Assembly (NCBI GenBank): GCA_001516065.1
Contig: LOEV01000111.1
Coordinates: forward strand, 1-38,413
Length of the DNA stretch: 38,413 nucleotides
From: Alphaproteobacteria bacterium BRH_c36
Lineage (GTDB): Bacteria > Pseudomonadota > Alphaproteobacteria > Rhizobiales > Hyphomicrobiaceae
Direction of reading: 5' to 3'
Positions 1 through 7,164 of the stretch are shown here, in pieces; the first letter of the stretch is position 1; every line of letters begins with the position of its first letter. The notes below the pieces were generated by a model. It was not told where the DNA came from and searched no databases. It saw only the letters and a program-made list of their open reading frames with translations. Made by a program: the position numbers and the translations under genes.

Positions 1-77
1 CTAGTGTTCCTTATGGTTCTGACATTTGCTCCGGACCTGGCCGCAACGGGAAGCAAATGTAAGAACCGGAACACTAG
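1..77 (+). repeat. Hairpin repeat, copy A (CTAG-ended palindrome)
   Basis: This is an imperfect palindrome with ends CTAGTGTTCC and GGAACACTAG. The left arm has four extra bases (TTAT) after base 10. The inner arms (GGTTCT-G-ACATTTGCT) then pair with the right arm around a loop containing GCCGCAACGGG. It is one of about eleven related copies in the window. The bulge is in the left arm, which I define as plus orientation. The window starts at the first base of this copy, so further copies may lie to the left. Confidence 0.88.
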
Positions 78-90
78 CAACTCTATGATT

Positions 91-169
91 CTGGTGTAGC
101 TTTTGCACCTGACGTTTGGTTTCGAGTCTAGCCGCAAGCGGGTACCAAACGTCAGGTGCGCTACACTAG
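91..169 (+). repeat. Hairpin repeat, copy B
   Basis: Same architecture as copy A: ends CTGGTGTAGC and GCTACACTAG, a TTTT bulge after base 10 of the left arm, and a perfect 16-bp inner stem starting GCACCTGACG. The loop contains GCCGCAAGCGGG. Its right half (131-169) is identical in reverse complement to the truncated copy at 19702. The end triplet (AGC/GCT) differs from copy A (TCC/GGA) but still pairs. Confidence 0.88.
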
Positions 170-190
170 GACACGAGCCTGCGACGTGTC
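170..190. other. Short inverted repeat upstream of hslV
   Basis: GACACG and CGTGTC form a 6-bp stem with a 9-nt loop immediately after copy B and 26 nt before the hslV start. It could be part of the hslV 5' leader. I see no convincing heat-shock sigma-32 promoter in this gap. The call is weak because 6-bp stems occur by chance. Confidence 0.25.
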
Positions 191-216
191 AGTTCCAGGA
201 GTGTTGGATAAATTAA

Positions 217-798
217 GTGACCCAGATGATGCACGACGACCATTCGCGGCAATCCGGCTTCCCTGGCTGGCACGCCACCACCATTTTGACCGTGCGAAAA
301 AACGGCCGGGTGGTTATCGCCGGAGACGGACAGGTCAGTCTCGGCCAGACCATCATCAAGTCGAACGCGCGCAAAGTCCGCCGCCTCGGCCGCGGCGACG
401 TGATCGGCGGTTTTGCCGGCGCGACAGCCGATGCCTTCACGCTATTCGAGCGGCTTGAAACCAAACTCGAGCAGTATCCAGGTCAATTGATGCGTGCCGC
501 TGTCGAACTTGCGAAGGACTGGCGCACCGACCGCTACCTGCGCCGCCTCGAAGCGATGATGATCGTTGCCGACCATTCGACGACGCTGGTGCTCACTGGC
601 ACCGGCGACGTCCTCGAACCCGAAAAACACGTCATGGGCATCGGTTCGGGCGGCAACTACGCACTTGCTGCGGCCCGCGCGCTTCTCGACCAGCCACTCG
701 AAGCCGAGGAAATAGCCCGCAAGGCGCTGGCGATCGCAGCCAAGATCTGCGTCTACACCAACGACTCGGTCGTCGTTGAAAGCATAGAAGCAAAGTGA
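217..798 (+). CDS. hslV: HslV, peptidase subunit of the HslVU (ClpYQ) protease
   Basis: HslV is the threonine peptidase that forms a double hexamer and degrades proteins unfolded by the HslU ATPase in the cytoplasm. The 193-residue product matches the family throughout. The propeptide ends in WHA before the catalytic Thr (Thr21 from the GTG start), followed by [10 protein letters not shown] and the [12 protein letters not shown] block; [16 protein letters not shown] lies further on. The start is uncertain: GTG at 217, or ATG at 226 or 229. All give a short propeptide that is removed, so the mature enzyme is the same. It heads a tight operon with an SMR gene, a GNAT gene and hslU, just downstream of repeats A and B. 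Confidence 0.96.
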   Translation: MTQMMHDDHSRQSGFPGWHATTILTVRKNGRVVIAGDGQVSLGQTIIKSNARKVRRLGRGDVIGGFAGATADAFTLFERLETKLEQYPGQLMRAAVELAKDWRTDRYLRRLEAMMIVADHSTTLVLTGTGDVLEPEKHVMGIGSGGNYALAAARALLDQPLEAEEIARKALAIAAKICVYTNDSVVVESIEAK

Positions 799-810
799 TG
801 GCGGGTTATA

Positions 811-1146
811 ATGGCGTGGATGTACCTCATTCTGGCGGGCGCCTGCGAGGTCGCTGCGACCACGGTTTATCGCTATTCCGATGGGCTGACGCGGGCCTGG
901 CCGACGTTCGGGCTCGTAGTTTTCGGAGTCGTCAGCCTCTATTGTTTGCATCGGGCGGTAAGCCTTCCGGTACCCGAAGCGGTTCCCGTCGGAACGGCTT
1001 ATGCGGTCTGGACCGGAGTTGGAGCGGCCGGCACCGTCATCGTCGGAATTGCAGCATTCGGAGAGTCCGCGGATGCGATTCGGATGGCCCTCCTGGTATT
1101 GCTGATCTGCTCGATCGCCGGGCTGAAGCTGGTCTCGGGACCGTAA
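811..1146 (+). CDS. Small multidrug resistance (SMR) transporter, Gdx/SugE-like
   Basis: The 111-residue, four-helix inner-membrane protein has the SMR length and layout. The essential membrane glutamate is Glu13 in helix 1 (ACEVAATTVYRYSDG). The block PVGTAYAVWTGVGAAGTV is the Gdx/SugE-type signature, and FGES follows. Gdx-type SMRs exchange guanidinium or related cations for protons; some SMRs export quaternary ammonium compounds. The substrate cannot be decided here. It starts 12 nt after hslV and ends 5 nt before the GNAT gene, so it is co-transcribed. An SMR gene inside an hsl operon is unusual. The helix-1 sequence differs somewhat from typical Gdx, so subfamily assignment is moderate. 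Confidence 0.85.
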   Translation: MAWMYLILAGACEVAATTVYRYSDGLTRAWPTFGLVVFGVVSLYCLHRAVSLPVPEAVPVGTAYAVWTGVGAAGTVIVGIAAFGESADAIRMALLVLLICSIAGLKLVSGP

Positions 1147-1151
1147 GGCAA

Positions 1152-1676
1152 ATGGACTTTCATTTCGAGCCGGTTGGCCGCGAGCATTTGCCGATGCTTG
1201 CCGAGTGGCTGCGTCGACCTCATTGGCAGGAGTGGTGGGGCGAGCCCGGCCCCGAACTGTCCTACATCCGCGACATGATCGAGGGCCGCGACACGACCCG
1301 CCCATCCATCTTTCACATCCGTGGTGAACCGATGGGCTACATCCAGTGCTGGTTCATTGGCGATCACCAGTCCGAACCATGGACCACACACTATCCATGG
1401 CTCGCCGAGCTTCCCAACGATGCCGCTGGCGTGGATCTGTCGATCGCCGACTCCGAAAATTTGTCGAAAGGAATCGGTTCAAGCGTTTTGCGTACGTTTG
1501 TCGCTCGTCTGGTTGCCGATCGCTGGCGCACGGTTATCATCGATCCCGACCCGCGCAATGTCCGCGCCGTGCGCGCTTATGAGAAAGCCGGGTTCCGCGC
1601 CATTCCGGAACTGGTTGGAAAATCCGGCGACAGCCTGATCATGCGTTATGCCTCAGAAAACAGTAAGCAGGACTGA
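1152..1676 (+). CDS. GNAT acetyltransferase, AAC(6')-like
   Basis: The 174-residue protein resembles the aminoglycoside 6'-N-acetyltransferase branch of the GNAT fold. It has an N-terminal WLRRPHWQEWWGEP segment, a GVDLSIAD strand, the acetyl-CoA loop NLSKGIGSS and the C-terminal DPDPRNVRAVRAYEKAGF motif that closes the GNAT fold. It would transfer acetyl from acetyl-CoA to an amine, either a drug or a cellular substrate. ATG 1152 was chosen because the open frame further upstream overlaps the SMR gene in another frame. It ends directly against hslU (TGA then ATG). From general knowledge, GNAT genes between hslV and hslU are common in Rhizobiales, so a housekeeping role is more likely than resistance. 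Confidence 0.85.
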   Translation: MDFHFEPVGREHLPMLAEWLRRPHWQEWWGEPGPELSYIRDMIEGRDTTRPSIFHIRGEPMGYIQCWFIGDHQSEPWTTHYPWLAELPNDAAGVDLSIADSENLSKGIGSSVLRTFVARLVADRWRTVIIDPDPRNVRAVRAYEKAGFRAIPELVGKSGDSLIMRYASENSKQD

Positions 1677-2993
1677 ATGACCAACTTTTCCCCCCGCGAA
1701 ATAGTCTCCGAACTGGACCGCTACATCATCGGTCAGAACGACGCCAAGCGGGCGGTGGCGATTGCATTGCGCAACCGCTGGCGCCGCCAGCAACTGACCG
1801 GCGACCTCAGGGACGAGGTCCTCCCCAAAAACATCCTGATGATCGGGCCGACCGGCGTCGGCAAGACGGAGATCTCGCGGCGGTTGGCAAAGTTGGCGCA
1901 GGCGCCGTTCCTTAAGGTCGAGGCGACCAAATTCACCGAAGTCGGTTACGTCGGCCGCGACGTCGAAAGCATCGTCCGCGACCTCGTCGAGGTCGGCATT
2001 TCGCTGGTTCGCGACGCCAAACGCAAGAATGTCCGAACTACAGCCGAAAAGGCAGCCGAGGAACGCGTGCTCGACGCTCTTGTCGGGTCGACTGCGTCAC
2101 CGGCGACCCGCGATAGTTTCCGGCGCAAGCTACGCGCCGGAGAGCTGGACGACAAGGAGATCGAACTTGAAGTCGTCGATTCGGGCGGCGGCATTCCGAT
2201 GTTCGAGATTCCCGGCCAGCCGGGCGGCTCGTTCGGCGCAATCAACTTGAACGACATGCTCGGCAAGGCATTGGGGCAGCGCACGAAAAAGCGGCGCATG
2301 ACCGTCGACCAAAGCCTCGACATCCTGATCAGCGAGGAAAGCGACAAGCTCATCGATACCGAAGAGATTACCGCCGAAGCCATCTCCGCGGTGGAAAACA
2401 ACGGCATCGTGTTCCTCGACGAGATCGACAAGATCTGTTCTCGCTCCGATGGCGCGGGCCGCGCCACGGGTGATGTCAGCCGCGAAGGCGTTCAGCGAGA
2501 TCTCCTGCCGCTGATCGAAGGCACGACGGTAGCGACCAAACATGGACCGGTAAAAACCGACCACGTGCTGTTCATCGCCTCGGGCGCCTTTCATGTCGCC
2601 AAGCCGTCCGACCTTTTGCCGGAGTTGCAGGGGCGACTGCCGATACGCGTCGAATTGCAGGCCCTGACCCGCGAGGACTTCCGCCGCATTCTGACCGAGA
2701 CCGAAGCAAGCCTCATCAAGCAGTACGTGGCCCTGATGGCGACGGAAGAGCTGACGCTTGTCTTCACCGACGACGCCATCGATGCAATCGCCGACACCGC
2801 AGTACTCGTCAACGACACCGTCGAGAATATTGGTGCGCGGCGACTGCAGACGGTGATGGAACGCGTGCTCGATGAAATCTCATTCGAGGCTTCCGATCGC
2901 GGCGGCGATACGGTGACGATCGATGCCGCCTACATCAACGACCGCGTTGGCGCCCTGGCCAAGGACGCCGACCTGTCGCGGTTCATCCTCTGA
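1677..2993 (+). CDS. hslU: HslU, AAA+ ATPase subunit of the HslVU protease
   Basis: HslU unfolds substrates with ATP and feeds them into HslV. The 438-residue product is full length. It has Walker A GPTGVGKT at residues 57-64, the substrate-gripping pore loop GYVG at 90-93, Walker B around IVFLDEIDK near residue 250, an I-domain insertion between them, sensor 2 GARRL near residue 390, and the conserved C-terminus DLSRFIL that docks into HslV. The ATG follows the GNAT stop with no gap, so translation is probably coupled. A bulged hairpin follows at 3005. Confidence 0.97.
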   Translation: MTNFSPREIVSELDRYIIGQNDAKRAVAIALRNRWRRQQLTGDLRDEVLPKNILMIGPTGVGKTEISRRLAKLAQAPFLKVEATKFTEVGYVGRDVESIVRDLVEVGISLVRDAKRKNVRTTAEKAAEERVLDALVGSTASPATRDSFRRKLRAGELDDKEIELEVVDSGGGIPMFEIPGQPGGSFGAINLNDMLGKALGQRTKKRRMTVDQSLDILISEESDKLIDTEEITAEAISAVENNGIVFLDEIDKICSRSDGAGRATGDVSREGVQRDLLPLIEGTTVATKHGPVKTDHVLFIASGAFHVAKPSDLLPELQGRLPIRVELQALTREDFRRILTETEASLIKQYVALMATEELTLVFTDDAIDAIADTAVLVNDTVENIGARRLQTVMERVLDEISFEASDRGGDTVTIDAAYINDRVGALAKDADLSRFIL

Positions 2994-3004
2994 CACTCCT
3001 GGAT

Positions 3005-3049
3005 GGCCGGGTCTCGATACTCAAACAAACGCGGACTTCGAGCCCGGCC
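3005..3049 (+). terminator. Hairpin after hslU, possible terminator
   Basis: GGCCGGG-T-CTCGA pairs with TCGAG-CCCGGCC, giving 12 base pairs with a single-base bulge and a loop of about 20 nt. It lies 11 nt after the hslU stop. There is no T-run, so it is not a classic intrinsic terminator; it may protect the mRNA 3' end. Confidence 0.5.
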
Positions 3050-3118
3050 GTGGAGTCCCTTGGCGGTGGCGTTGAGCGCCGCCTGAATTCTCTTATCAAT
3101 TTTGCCGTCGTCTGAAAC

Positions 3119-3451
3119 TTACGCCGCCATCGCTTCGTCGGCCTGCGGGAACGAAACGACGTTTTGGGCCACAGTCGAACTGGCTGCGCTGTTGCGTCGG
3201 CGGAACCAGCGCAGCGACGTGTTTGTCAGAACGCTGCCCTGGCCGATGGCCTGCACCAGAAGACCGTCTTCATCGCCGAGCAACCATGACATCCGTGCTT
3301 CGATCTCTTCGGCCGTCTCGCTGCTTTCGACGTACCAGGTCTGCTCCAGCGGGCGCGCCCAGCGCTCGCCGCTTCCCATGATGATTTCTGCAAGCGCGCC
3401 CTTTTTGGCGTTGGGATTGGCGAGATCGTAGGAAATGAGGAACGTGCGCAT
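3119..3451 (-). CDS. Small Cas2-like / ferredoxin-fold protein
   Basis: This 110-residue protein starts MRTFLISYDLANPN, which resembles the first strand of Cas2 and VapD-like ferredoxin folds (hydrophobic strand ending in Y-D). EQTWYVESSETAEEI then resembles the second strand and helix. There is no CRISPR array or cas1 in the window, so it is probably an orphan relative with another job, perhaps RNA or DNA binding. The ATG at 3451 was preferred to the upstream ATG at 3496, which adds a 15-residue basic extension. It is convergent with hslU. The fold assignment rests on motif resemblance only. Confidence 0.65.
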   Translation of the reverse strand: MRTFLISYDLANPNAKKGALAEIIMGSGERWARPLEQTWYVESSETAEEIEARMSWLLGDEDGLLVQAIGQGSVLTNTSLRWFRRRNSAASSTVAQNVVSFPQADEAMAA

Positions 3452-3689
3452 GGGGGGCTCTTTCTTTCTGGTCAAGGCCCTGTAAACGCTGAACAATCAG
3501 GCCGTCTGCTGTGCGGAACGTAGAGAGAACATGACATGAATCGTTCCGCTCGTAAAGCATCAGTTCGATTTTTGTTCTCATCAAGTTTGAACTGTGAATT
3601 TCTCAAGGCGGTGCAAGTATTTGCTCCGCACAGGCAGTCGCAAATGAGCGCCCATCAGGCGCAGTTCAAGGCTCCAGACAAGCCTCCTA

Positions 3690-3730
3690 GGCGCCATGTT
3701 GGCCCGCAGTGCCAATGGGCATCTGAAGCC
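3690..3730. repeat. Tandem repeat, copy 1
   Basis: This runs from GGCGCC through TTGGCCCGCAGTGCCAATGG to GCATCTGAAGCC. It matches the copy at 3759-3801 with a few substitutions and a 2-nt indel. It contains a near-palindrome TTGGCCC...GCCAA. Confidence 0.75.
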
Positions 3731-3758
3731 TCCACCTGAAGTCCACGCTGAATCGTAC

Positions 3759-3801
3759 GGCGCCGGTTGTTGGCCCAAAGGGCCAATGGGCATCCGAAGG
3801 C
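3759..3801. repeat. Tandem repeat, copy 2
   Basis: The second copy starts about 69 nt after the first. It contains the perfect palindrome TTGGCCCAAAGGGCCAA followed by TGGGCATCCGAAGGC. Its 5' GGCGCC end is also shared with copy 1. It lies 48 nt downstream of the stop of the minus-strand gene 3849-4205. Confidence 0.75.
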
Positions 3802-3848
3802 GCAAAAGAGGACTCTACTACCACACGACTTTAGGAAGTGTGGGCCAC

Positions 3849-4205
3849 TCAGGTGTCAAACAGCCCCATTTGCTCCGGTGTGTTGTGCGACCTCGGAATC
3901 ACCCGGTGGTTACCGAAATCGGTGCGCTCGACCAGCTCCGGATACCGCTCCTTGAACAGCTTCAGCGCACGCCCGCGGCTTTCGGGAAACTTCCGGCCTT
4001 CCCAGATCTCATAAAGCCGCCGCGGATCGCAATTGTAGCGGCGCAGGATCTCGATACGGCGCACGCGCAGCCATCTGGCGATCCAGATATCGACTGCATG
4101 GGCTTCGCTTATGATGCGCGGCGCTTGCGACCGTTCAGGTTCGACGAGAAGAAGAGGGCTTGGACGCATGATCTGGCGGTTCGCTGTTACTGGTTCCGAC
4201 TCCAT
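3849..4205 (-). CDS. Hypothetical protein, basic, possible nucleic-acid binding
   Basis: This product of 118 residues is unrecognised. It is rich in Arg and aromatic residues, with a central helical region (AHAVDIWIARWLRVRRIEIL) and a C-terminus ending EQMGLFDT. ATG 4205 was chosen because the longer open frame, to 4316, starts inside repeat C, giving about 37 residues encoded by or next to the hairpin. The protein looks like a conserved small cytoplasmic protein rather than random sequence, but no function can be given. It diverges from hisA, with repeats C and D in the shared upstream region. Confidence 0.6.
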   Translation of the reverse strand: MESEPVTANRQIMRPSPLLLVEPERSQAPRIISEAHAVDIWIARWLRVRRIEILRRYNCDPRRLYEIWEGRKFPESRGRALKLFKERYPELVERTDFGNHRVIPRSHNTPEQMGLFDT

Positions 4206-4285
4206 AGAGTACGTTACGAGAACATCATAGCGATTCCATGGCCGCACTTGACCCGTCGCGCCAGGGCGGCGATTGAGACGTTCGC

Positions 4286-4363
4286 CTAGTGTCCCGATTC
4301 TGAAGTTCGCCACCACCCTGCCGAGAACTCGCGTGCGAACTTCGCAATCAGACGGGACACTAG
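4286..4363 (-). repeat. Hairpin repeat, copy C
   Basis: Ends are CTAGTGTCCC and GGGACACTAG. The right arm, read on the minus strand, carries the 4-nt extra (GTCT) after base 10, so this copy is in minus orientation. The inner arm is GATT..GAAGTTCGC. In minus orientation the loop contains CGCGAGTTCTCGGCAGGGTGG, with the family loop core. Confidence 0.87.
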
Positions 4364-4376
4364 AATCATGACTTTA

Positions 4377-4452
4377 CGAGTGTGGTTCAGATCGCGAAGT
4401 TCGCACGCGAGTGAGCTGCAAGTGGATGCGAACTTCGCGATCACCACACTCG
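4377..4452 (+). repeat. Hairpin repeat, copy D with CGAG ends
   Basis: Ends are CGAGTGTGGT and ACCACACTCG, with a TCA bulge in the left arm and a GATCGCGAAGTTCGC inner stem. The terminal CTAG is replaced by CGAG on one side and CTCG on the other, so both ends changed together and pairing is kept. The loop contains GCTGCAAGTGG. It ends 38 nt before the hisA start. Confidence 0.87.
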
Positions 4453-4490
4453 CGCAGATTCGCCCTCCAGAAATAGAGAAAAACCTGCCC

Positions 4491-5219
4491 GTGATCCTGT
4501 TCCCCGCCATCGACCTGAAAGACGGCCAGTGCGTCCGCCTCAAACTCGGAGAAATGAGTGAAGCGACCGTCTTCAACGACGACCCTGCCGCACAGGCCCG
4601 CTCCTTCCAGGACAAGGGCTTCGAATATCTCCACGTCGTCGATCTCAACGGTGCTTTCGAAGGCCGCCCGGTCAACGCCGGCGCCGTCGACGCGATCCTT
4701 GCCGCATTGACCATTCCCGTCCAGCTCGGCGGGGGCATCCGCGATCTCGCCACGATTGAAACCTGGCTTGATAAAGGCATCGCCCGCGTCATCCTCGGCA
4801 CGATTGCGGTTCGCGACCCCGCCCTCGTCAAGGACGCCTGCCGCGCGTTTCCCGGCCGCATCGCCGTCGGCATCGACGCCAAGGGCGGCCAAGTAGCCGT
4901 CGAAGGCTGGGCTGAGACGAGCCGGTTGACCGCCAACGAGCTTGCCGGCCGTTTCGAGGATGCCGGCGTCTCGGCGATCATCTACACCGATATCGAGCGT
5001 GACGGGATCCTCAAGGGGCTCAATCTCCCGGCGACTGCGGAACTGGCACGCGCCACGTCGATTCCCGTCATTGCGTCCGGCGGCCTGGCTTCGATCGACG
5101 ACGTCAAGGATCTCATAAGGCCCGAGTACGCGATGCTCGAAGGCGCCATTACAGGCCGTGCTCTTTACGATGGTCGTATCGACCCCACCGAGGCGCTGGC
5201 GCTCCTGAAGCGCGGCTGA
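4491..5219 (+). CDS. hisA: HisA, ProFAR isomerase of histidine biosynthesis
   Basis: HisA opens the ribose of ProFAR to give PRFAR, the fourth step of histidine synthesis. From the GTG at 4491 the product is 242 residues, normal for this (beta/alpha)8 barrel. Catalytic Asp8 lies in AIDLKDG and Asp129 in GIDAKGG. Phosphate-binding glycines lie in VQLGGGIR (near 78) and VIASGGLAS (C-terminal half). The open frame extends upstream to 4368 but would read through repeat D, and the canonical N-terminus [12 protein letters not shown] begins at 4491. No hisF, hisH or hisB lies beside it, although hisA usually sits in a his cluster. Confidence 0.95.
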   Translation: MILFPAIDLKDGQCVRLKLGEMSEATVFNDDPAAQARSFQDKGFEYLHVVDLNGAFEGRPVNAGAVDAILAALTIPVQLGGGIRDLATIETWLDKGIARVILGTIAVRDPALVKDACRAFPGRIAVGIDAKGGQVAVEGWAETSRLTANELAGRFEDAGVSAIIYTDIERDGILKGLNLPATAELARATSIPVIASGGLASIDDVKDLIRPEYAMLEGAITGRALYDGRIDPTEALALLKRG

Positions 5220-5402
5220 TTCTCAACCGGAACTGAGTTAAAACGGTCAGGACTCAAGGCCGCCGATACCGTTTGCCGCCGTTTCGAGAAAGGCTGCGTA
5301 GTCCGTCCGCAGCACTTTCCAGAGCCTGCTCGGTGTCGGATAATGATTTCTGAGCCCTTCCCTCCACCACCTCGGCCCAGTGGCCGCCAAGGAAAAAGAC
5401 CC

Positions 5403-7151
5403 ATGTCTGCAATCGACGTGAAAGTCCCCGACATCGGCGATTTCAAGGATATACCGGTGATCGAGATCCTGGTTGCTCCAGGCGACGAGGTGAAGCCCGA
5501 AGACCCGCTTCTCACCCTCGAAAGCGACAAGGCAACGATGGAGATACCTTCCCCGCACGGCGGTAGGATCGTCGAGATCAAGGTCGCGGTCGGCGACAAG
5601 GTCTCCGAGGGCTCGGTGATCGTCACCATGGATGCCGAAGGCGCGGCAGCGGTATCCGAGGCAAGCGCCGCCTCTTCGGCAACACCCGCAGCCGCAACTC
5701 CCGCCCCCATGGCCGCCACTCATACCGGCACAGCCGACATCACGTGCGAAATGCTCGTTCTCGGCGCTGGTCCCGGTGGTTATTCGGCCGCTTTCCGCGC
5801 CGCCGATCTCGGCCTCAAGACCGTCCTCGTCGAACGCTGGGAGGTGCTGGGTGGAGTTTGCCTCAACGTCGGCTGCATCCCATCCAAGGCATTGCTCCAC
5901 ACCGCCGCCGTCATGGATGAAGTCAAGGCCATGTCGGCCCACGGCATCTCGTTTGGCGAACCCGAAATCGACCTCGCCAAACTGCGTACCCACAAGGAAA
6001 AGGTCGTCGGCAAACTCACCACCGGGCTCGCCGCCATGGCCAAGATGCGCAAGGTCGAGGTCGTCACCGGAACCGGCCGCTTCCTCGATCCCAACCATGT
6101 CGAGGTGACGCTGACCGACGGCTCCGGCAAGAAGGCCGTGAAGTTCGATAAAGCCATCATCGCCGCCGGGTCGGAAGCCGTGAAGCTGCCCTTCATTCCA
6201 GAAGACCCACGCATCGTCGATTCGACAGGCGCTCTCGAACTGCGCGAAATCCCCAAGAAGATGCTGGTCATCGGCGGCGGCATCATCGGGCTCGAAATGG
6301 CCACCGTATATTCGACACTCGGCACGCGTCTCGATTGCGTCGAAATGCTCGATGGCCTCATGCCGGGAGCCGACCGCGATCTCGTCAAGGTCTGGGAGAA
6401 GGTCAACGCGAAGCGTTTCGACAAGATCATGCTCAAGACAAGGACTGTTGCAGTGGAAGCCAGCACGGACGGTATCCACGTCACCTTCGAAGGTGATCAA
6501 GCGCCCGATGAGCCTCAGGTCTACGACATGGTCCTCGTCGCCGTCGGCCGTTCTCCTAACGGCAAGCTGATCGCGGCCGAAAAGGCTGGTGTAGCCGTCA
6601 CCGAACGCGGCTTCATCGAAGTCGATAAACGGATGCGCACCAACGTCGCCCACATATTCGCCATCGGCGACGTCGTCGGCCAGCCGATGCTGGCGCACAA
6701 GGCCGTACACGAGGCCCACGTCGCCGCCGAAGCCGCGAGCGGCCACAAGGCCTCCTTCGACGCCCGCCAGATCCCTTCCGTCGCCTACACCGATCCGGAA
6801 ATCGCCTGGGCCGGCCTCACCGAAACGGAGGCCAAGGCCAGCGGCGTCAAATACAGCAAGGCCGTCTTCCCCTGGGCAGCCTCGGGCCGCGCCATCGCCA
6901 ACGGCCGCGACGAAGGCTTCACCAAGCTTCTGTTCGACGACGAAACCCACCGCTGCATCGGCGGCGCCATTGTCGGCACGCATGCCGGCGATCTCATCGG
7001 TGAAGTCTGCCTTGCCGTCGAGATGGGCGCGGACGCTGTCGACATCGGCAAGACCATCCACCCGCACCCGACGCTTGCTGAATCCGTCGGCATGGCCGCC
7101 GAGGTCTTCGAGGGCGTCTGCACCGACCTTCCGCCCGTGAAGAAGAAGTAG
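5403..7151 (+). CDS. lpdA: Dihydrolipoyl dehydrogenase (E3) with N-terminal lipoyl domain
   Basis: E3 reoxidises dihydrolipoamide of 2-oxoacid dehydrogenase complexes, with FAD and NAD. The 582-residue product carries a lipoyl domain (residues 1-77, lipoyl Lys43 in SDKATMEIP) and an Ala/Pro/Thr-rich linker (about 80-110). The flavoprotein follows: FAD motif GAGPGGY at 121-127, redox cysteines Cys153 and Cys158 (GGVCLNVGCIPSK), NAD motif VIGGGIIGLE, and the active-site His in HPHPTLAES near the C-terminus. ATG 5403 has AAGGAA upstream. The lipoyl-bearing E3 form is known in some proteobacteria, usually beside E1/E2 genes; none are here. It ends 13 nt from the convergent pilus operon. Confidence 0.95.
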   Translation: MSAIDVKVPDIGDFKDIPVIEILVAPGDEVKPEDPLLTLESDKATMEIPSPHGGRIVEIKVAVGDKVSEGSVIVTMDAEGAAAVSEASAASSATPAAATPAPMAATHTGTADITCEMLVLGAGPGGYSAAFRAADLGLKTVLVERWEVLGGVCLNVGCIPSKALLHTAAVMDEVKAMSAHGISFGEPEIDLAKLRTHKEKVVGKLTTGLAAMAKMRKVEVVTGTGRFLDPNHVEVTLTDGSGKKAVKFDKAIIAAGSEAVKLPFIPEDPRIVDSTGALELREIPKKMLVIGGGIIGLEMATVYSTLGTRLDCVEMLDGLMPGADRDLVKVWEKVNAKRFDKIMLKTRTVAVEASTDGIHVTFEGDQAPDEPQVYDMVLVAVGRSPNGKLIAAEKAGVAVTERGFIEVDKRMRTNVAHIFAIGDVVGQPMLAHKAVHEAHVAAEAASGHKASFDARQIPSVAYTDPEIAWAGLTETEAKASGVKYSKAVFPWAASGRAIANGRDEGFTKLLFDDETHRCIGGAIVGTHAGDLIGEVCLAVEMGADAVDIGKTIHPHPTLAESVGMAAEVFEGVCTDLPPVKKK

Positions 7152-7164
7152 CGCTGGTCCCGCG

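Larger units (their letters stand above)
3452..3848. other. Gene-free stretch with tandem repeats
   Basis: These 397 nt between two minus-strand genes hold no convincing gene. The part nearer 3690-3801 contains two copies of a 41-43 nt repeat, listed separately. A small stem GCGCC-CATCA-GGCGC precedes them near 3650. The promoter of the Cas2-like gene should lie at the left end, but no clear -35/-10 pair is visible. Confidence 0.6.

Noticed and set aside
1-169. CRISPR array
   Set aside because: The repeats are palindromes of varying sequence with no regular spacers, and they are scattered across the window.
3005-3049. Another copy of the CTAG hairpin family
   Set aside because: The hairpin lacks the CTAGTGT ends and the loop core; it looks like an ordinary gene-end hairpin.
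4206-4316. Upstream extension of the hypothetical minus-strand gene
   Set aside because: It begins inside repeat C; a better ATG at 4205 starts the protein-like part.
4377-4452. CTAG as a 4-bp target-site duplication around a shorter element
   Set aside because: In copy D the ends are CGAG and CTCG, an inverted and not a direct repeat, so the four bases behave as part of the stem.
4368-4490. Upstream extension of hisA
   Set aside because: It would translate repeat D; the canonical HisA N-terminus begins at GTG 4491.
5247-7067. Long minus-strand open frame (606 codons) opposite lpdA
   Set aside because: It is a shadow of lpdA caused by GC-rich codon bias; its product has low-complexity Asp/Gly/Ala runs and no family, while lpdA matches along its whole length.
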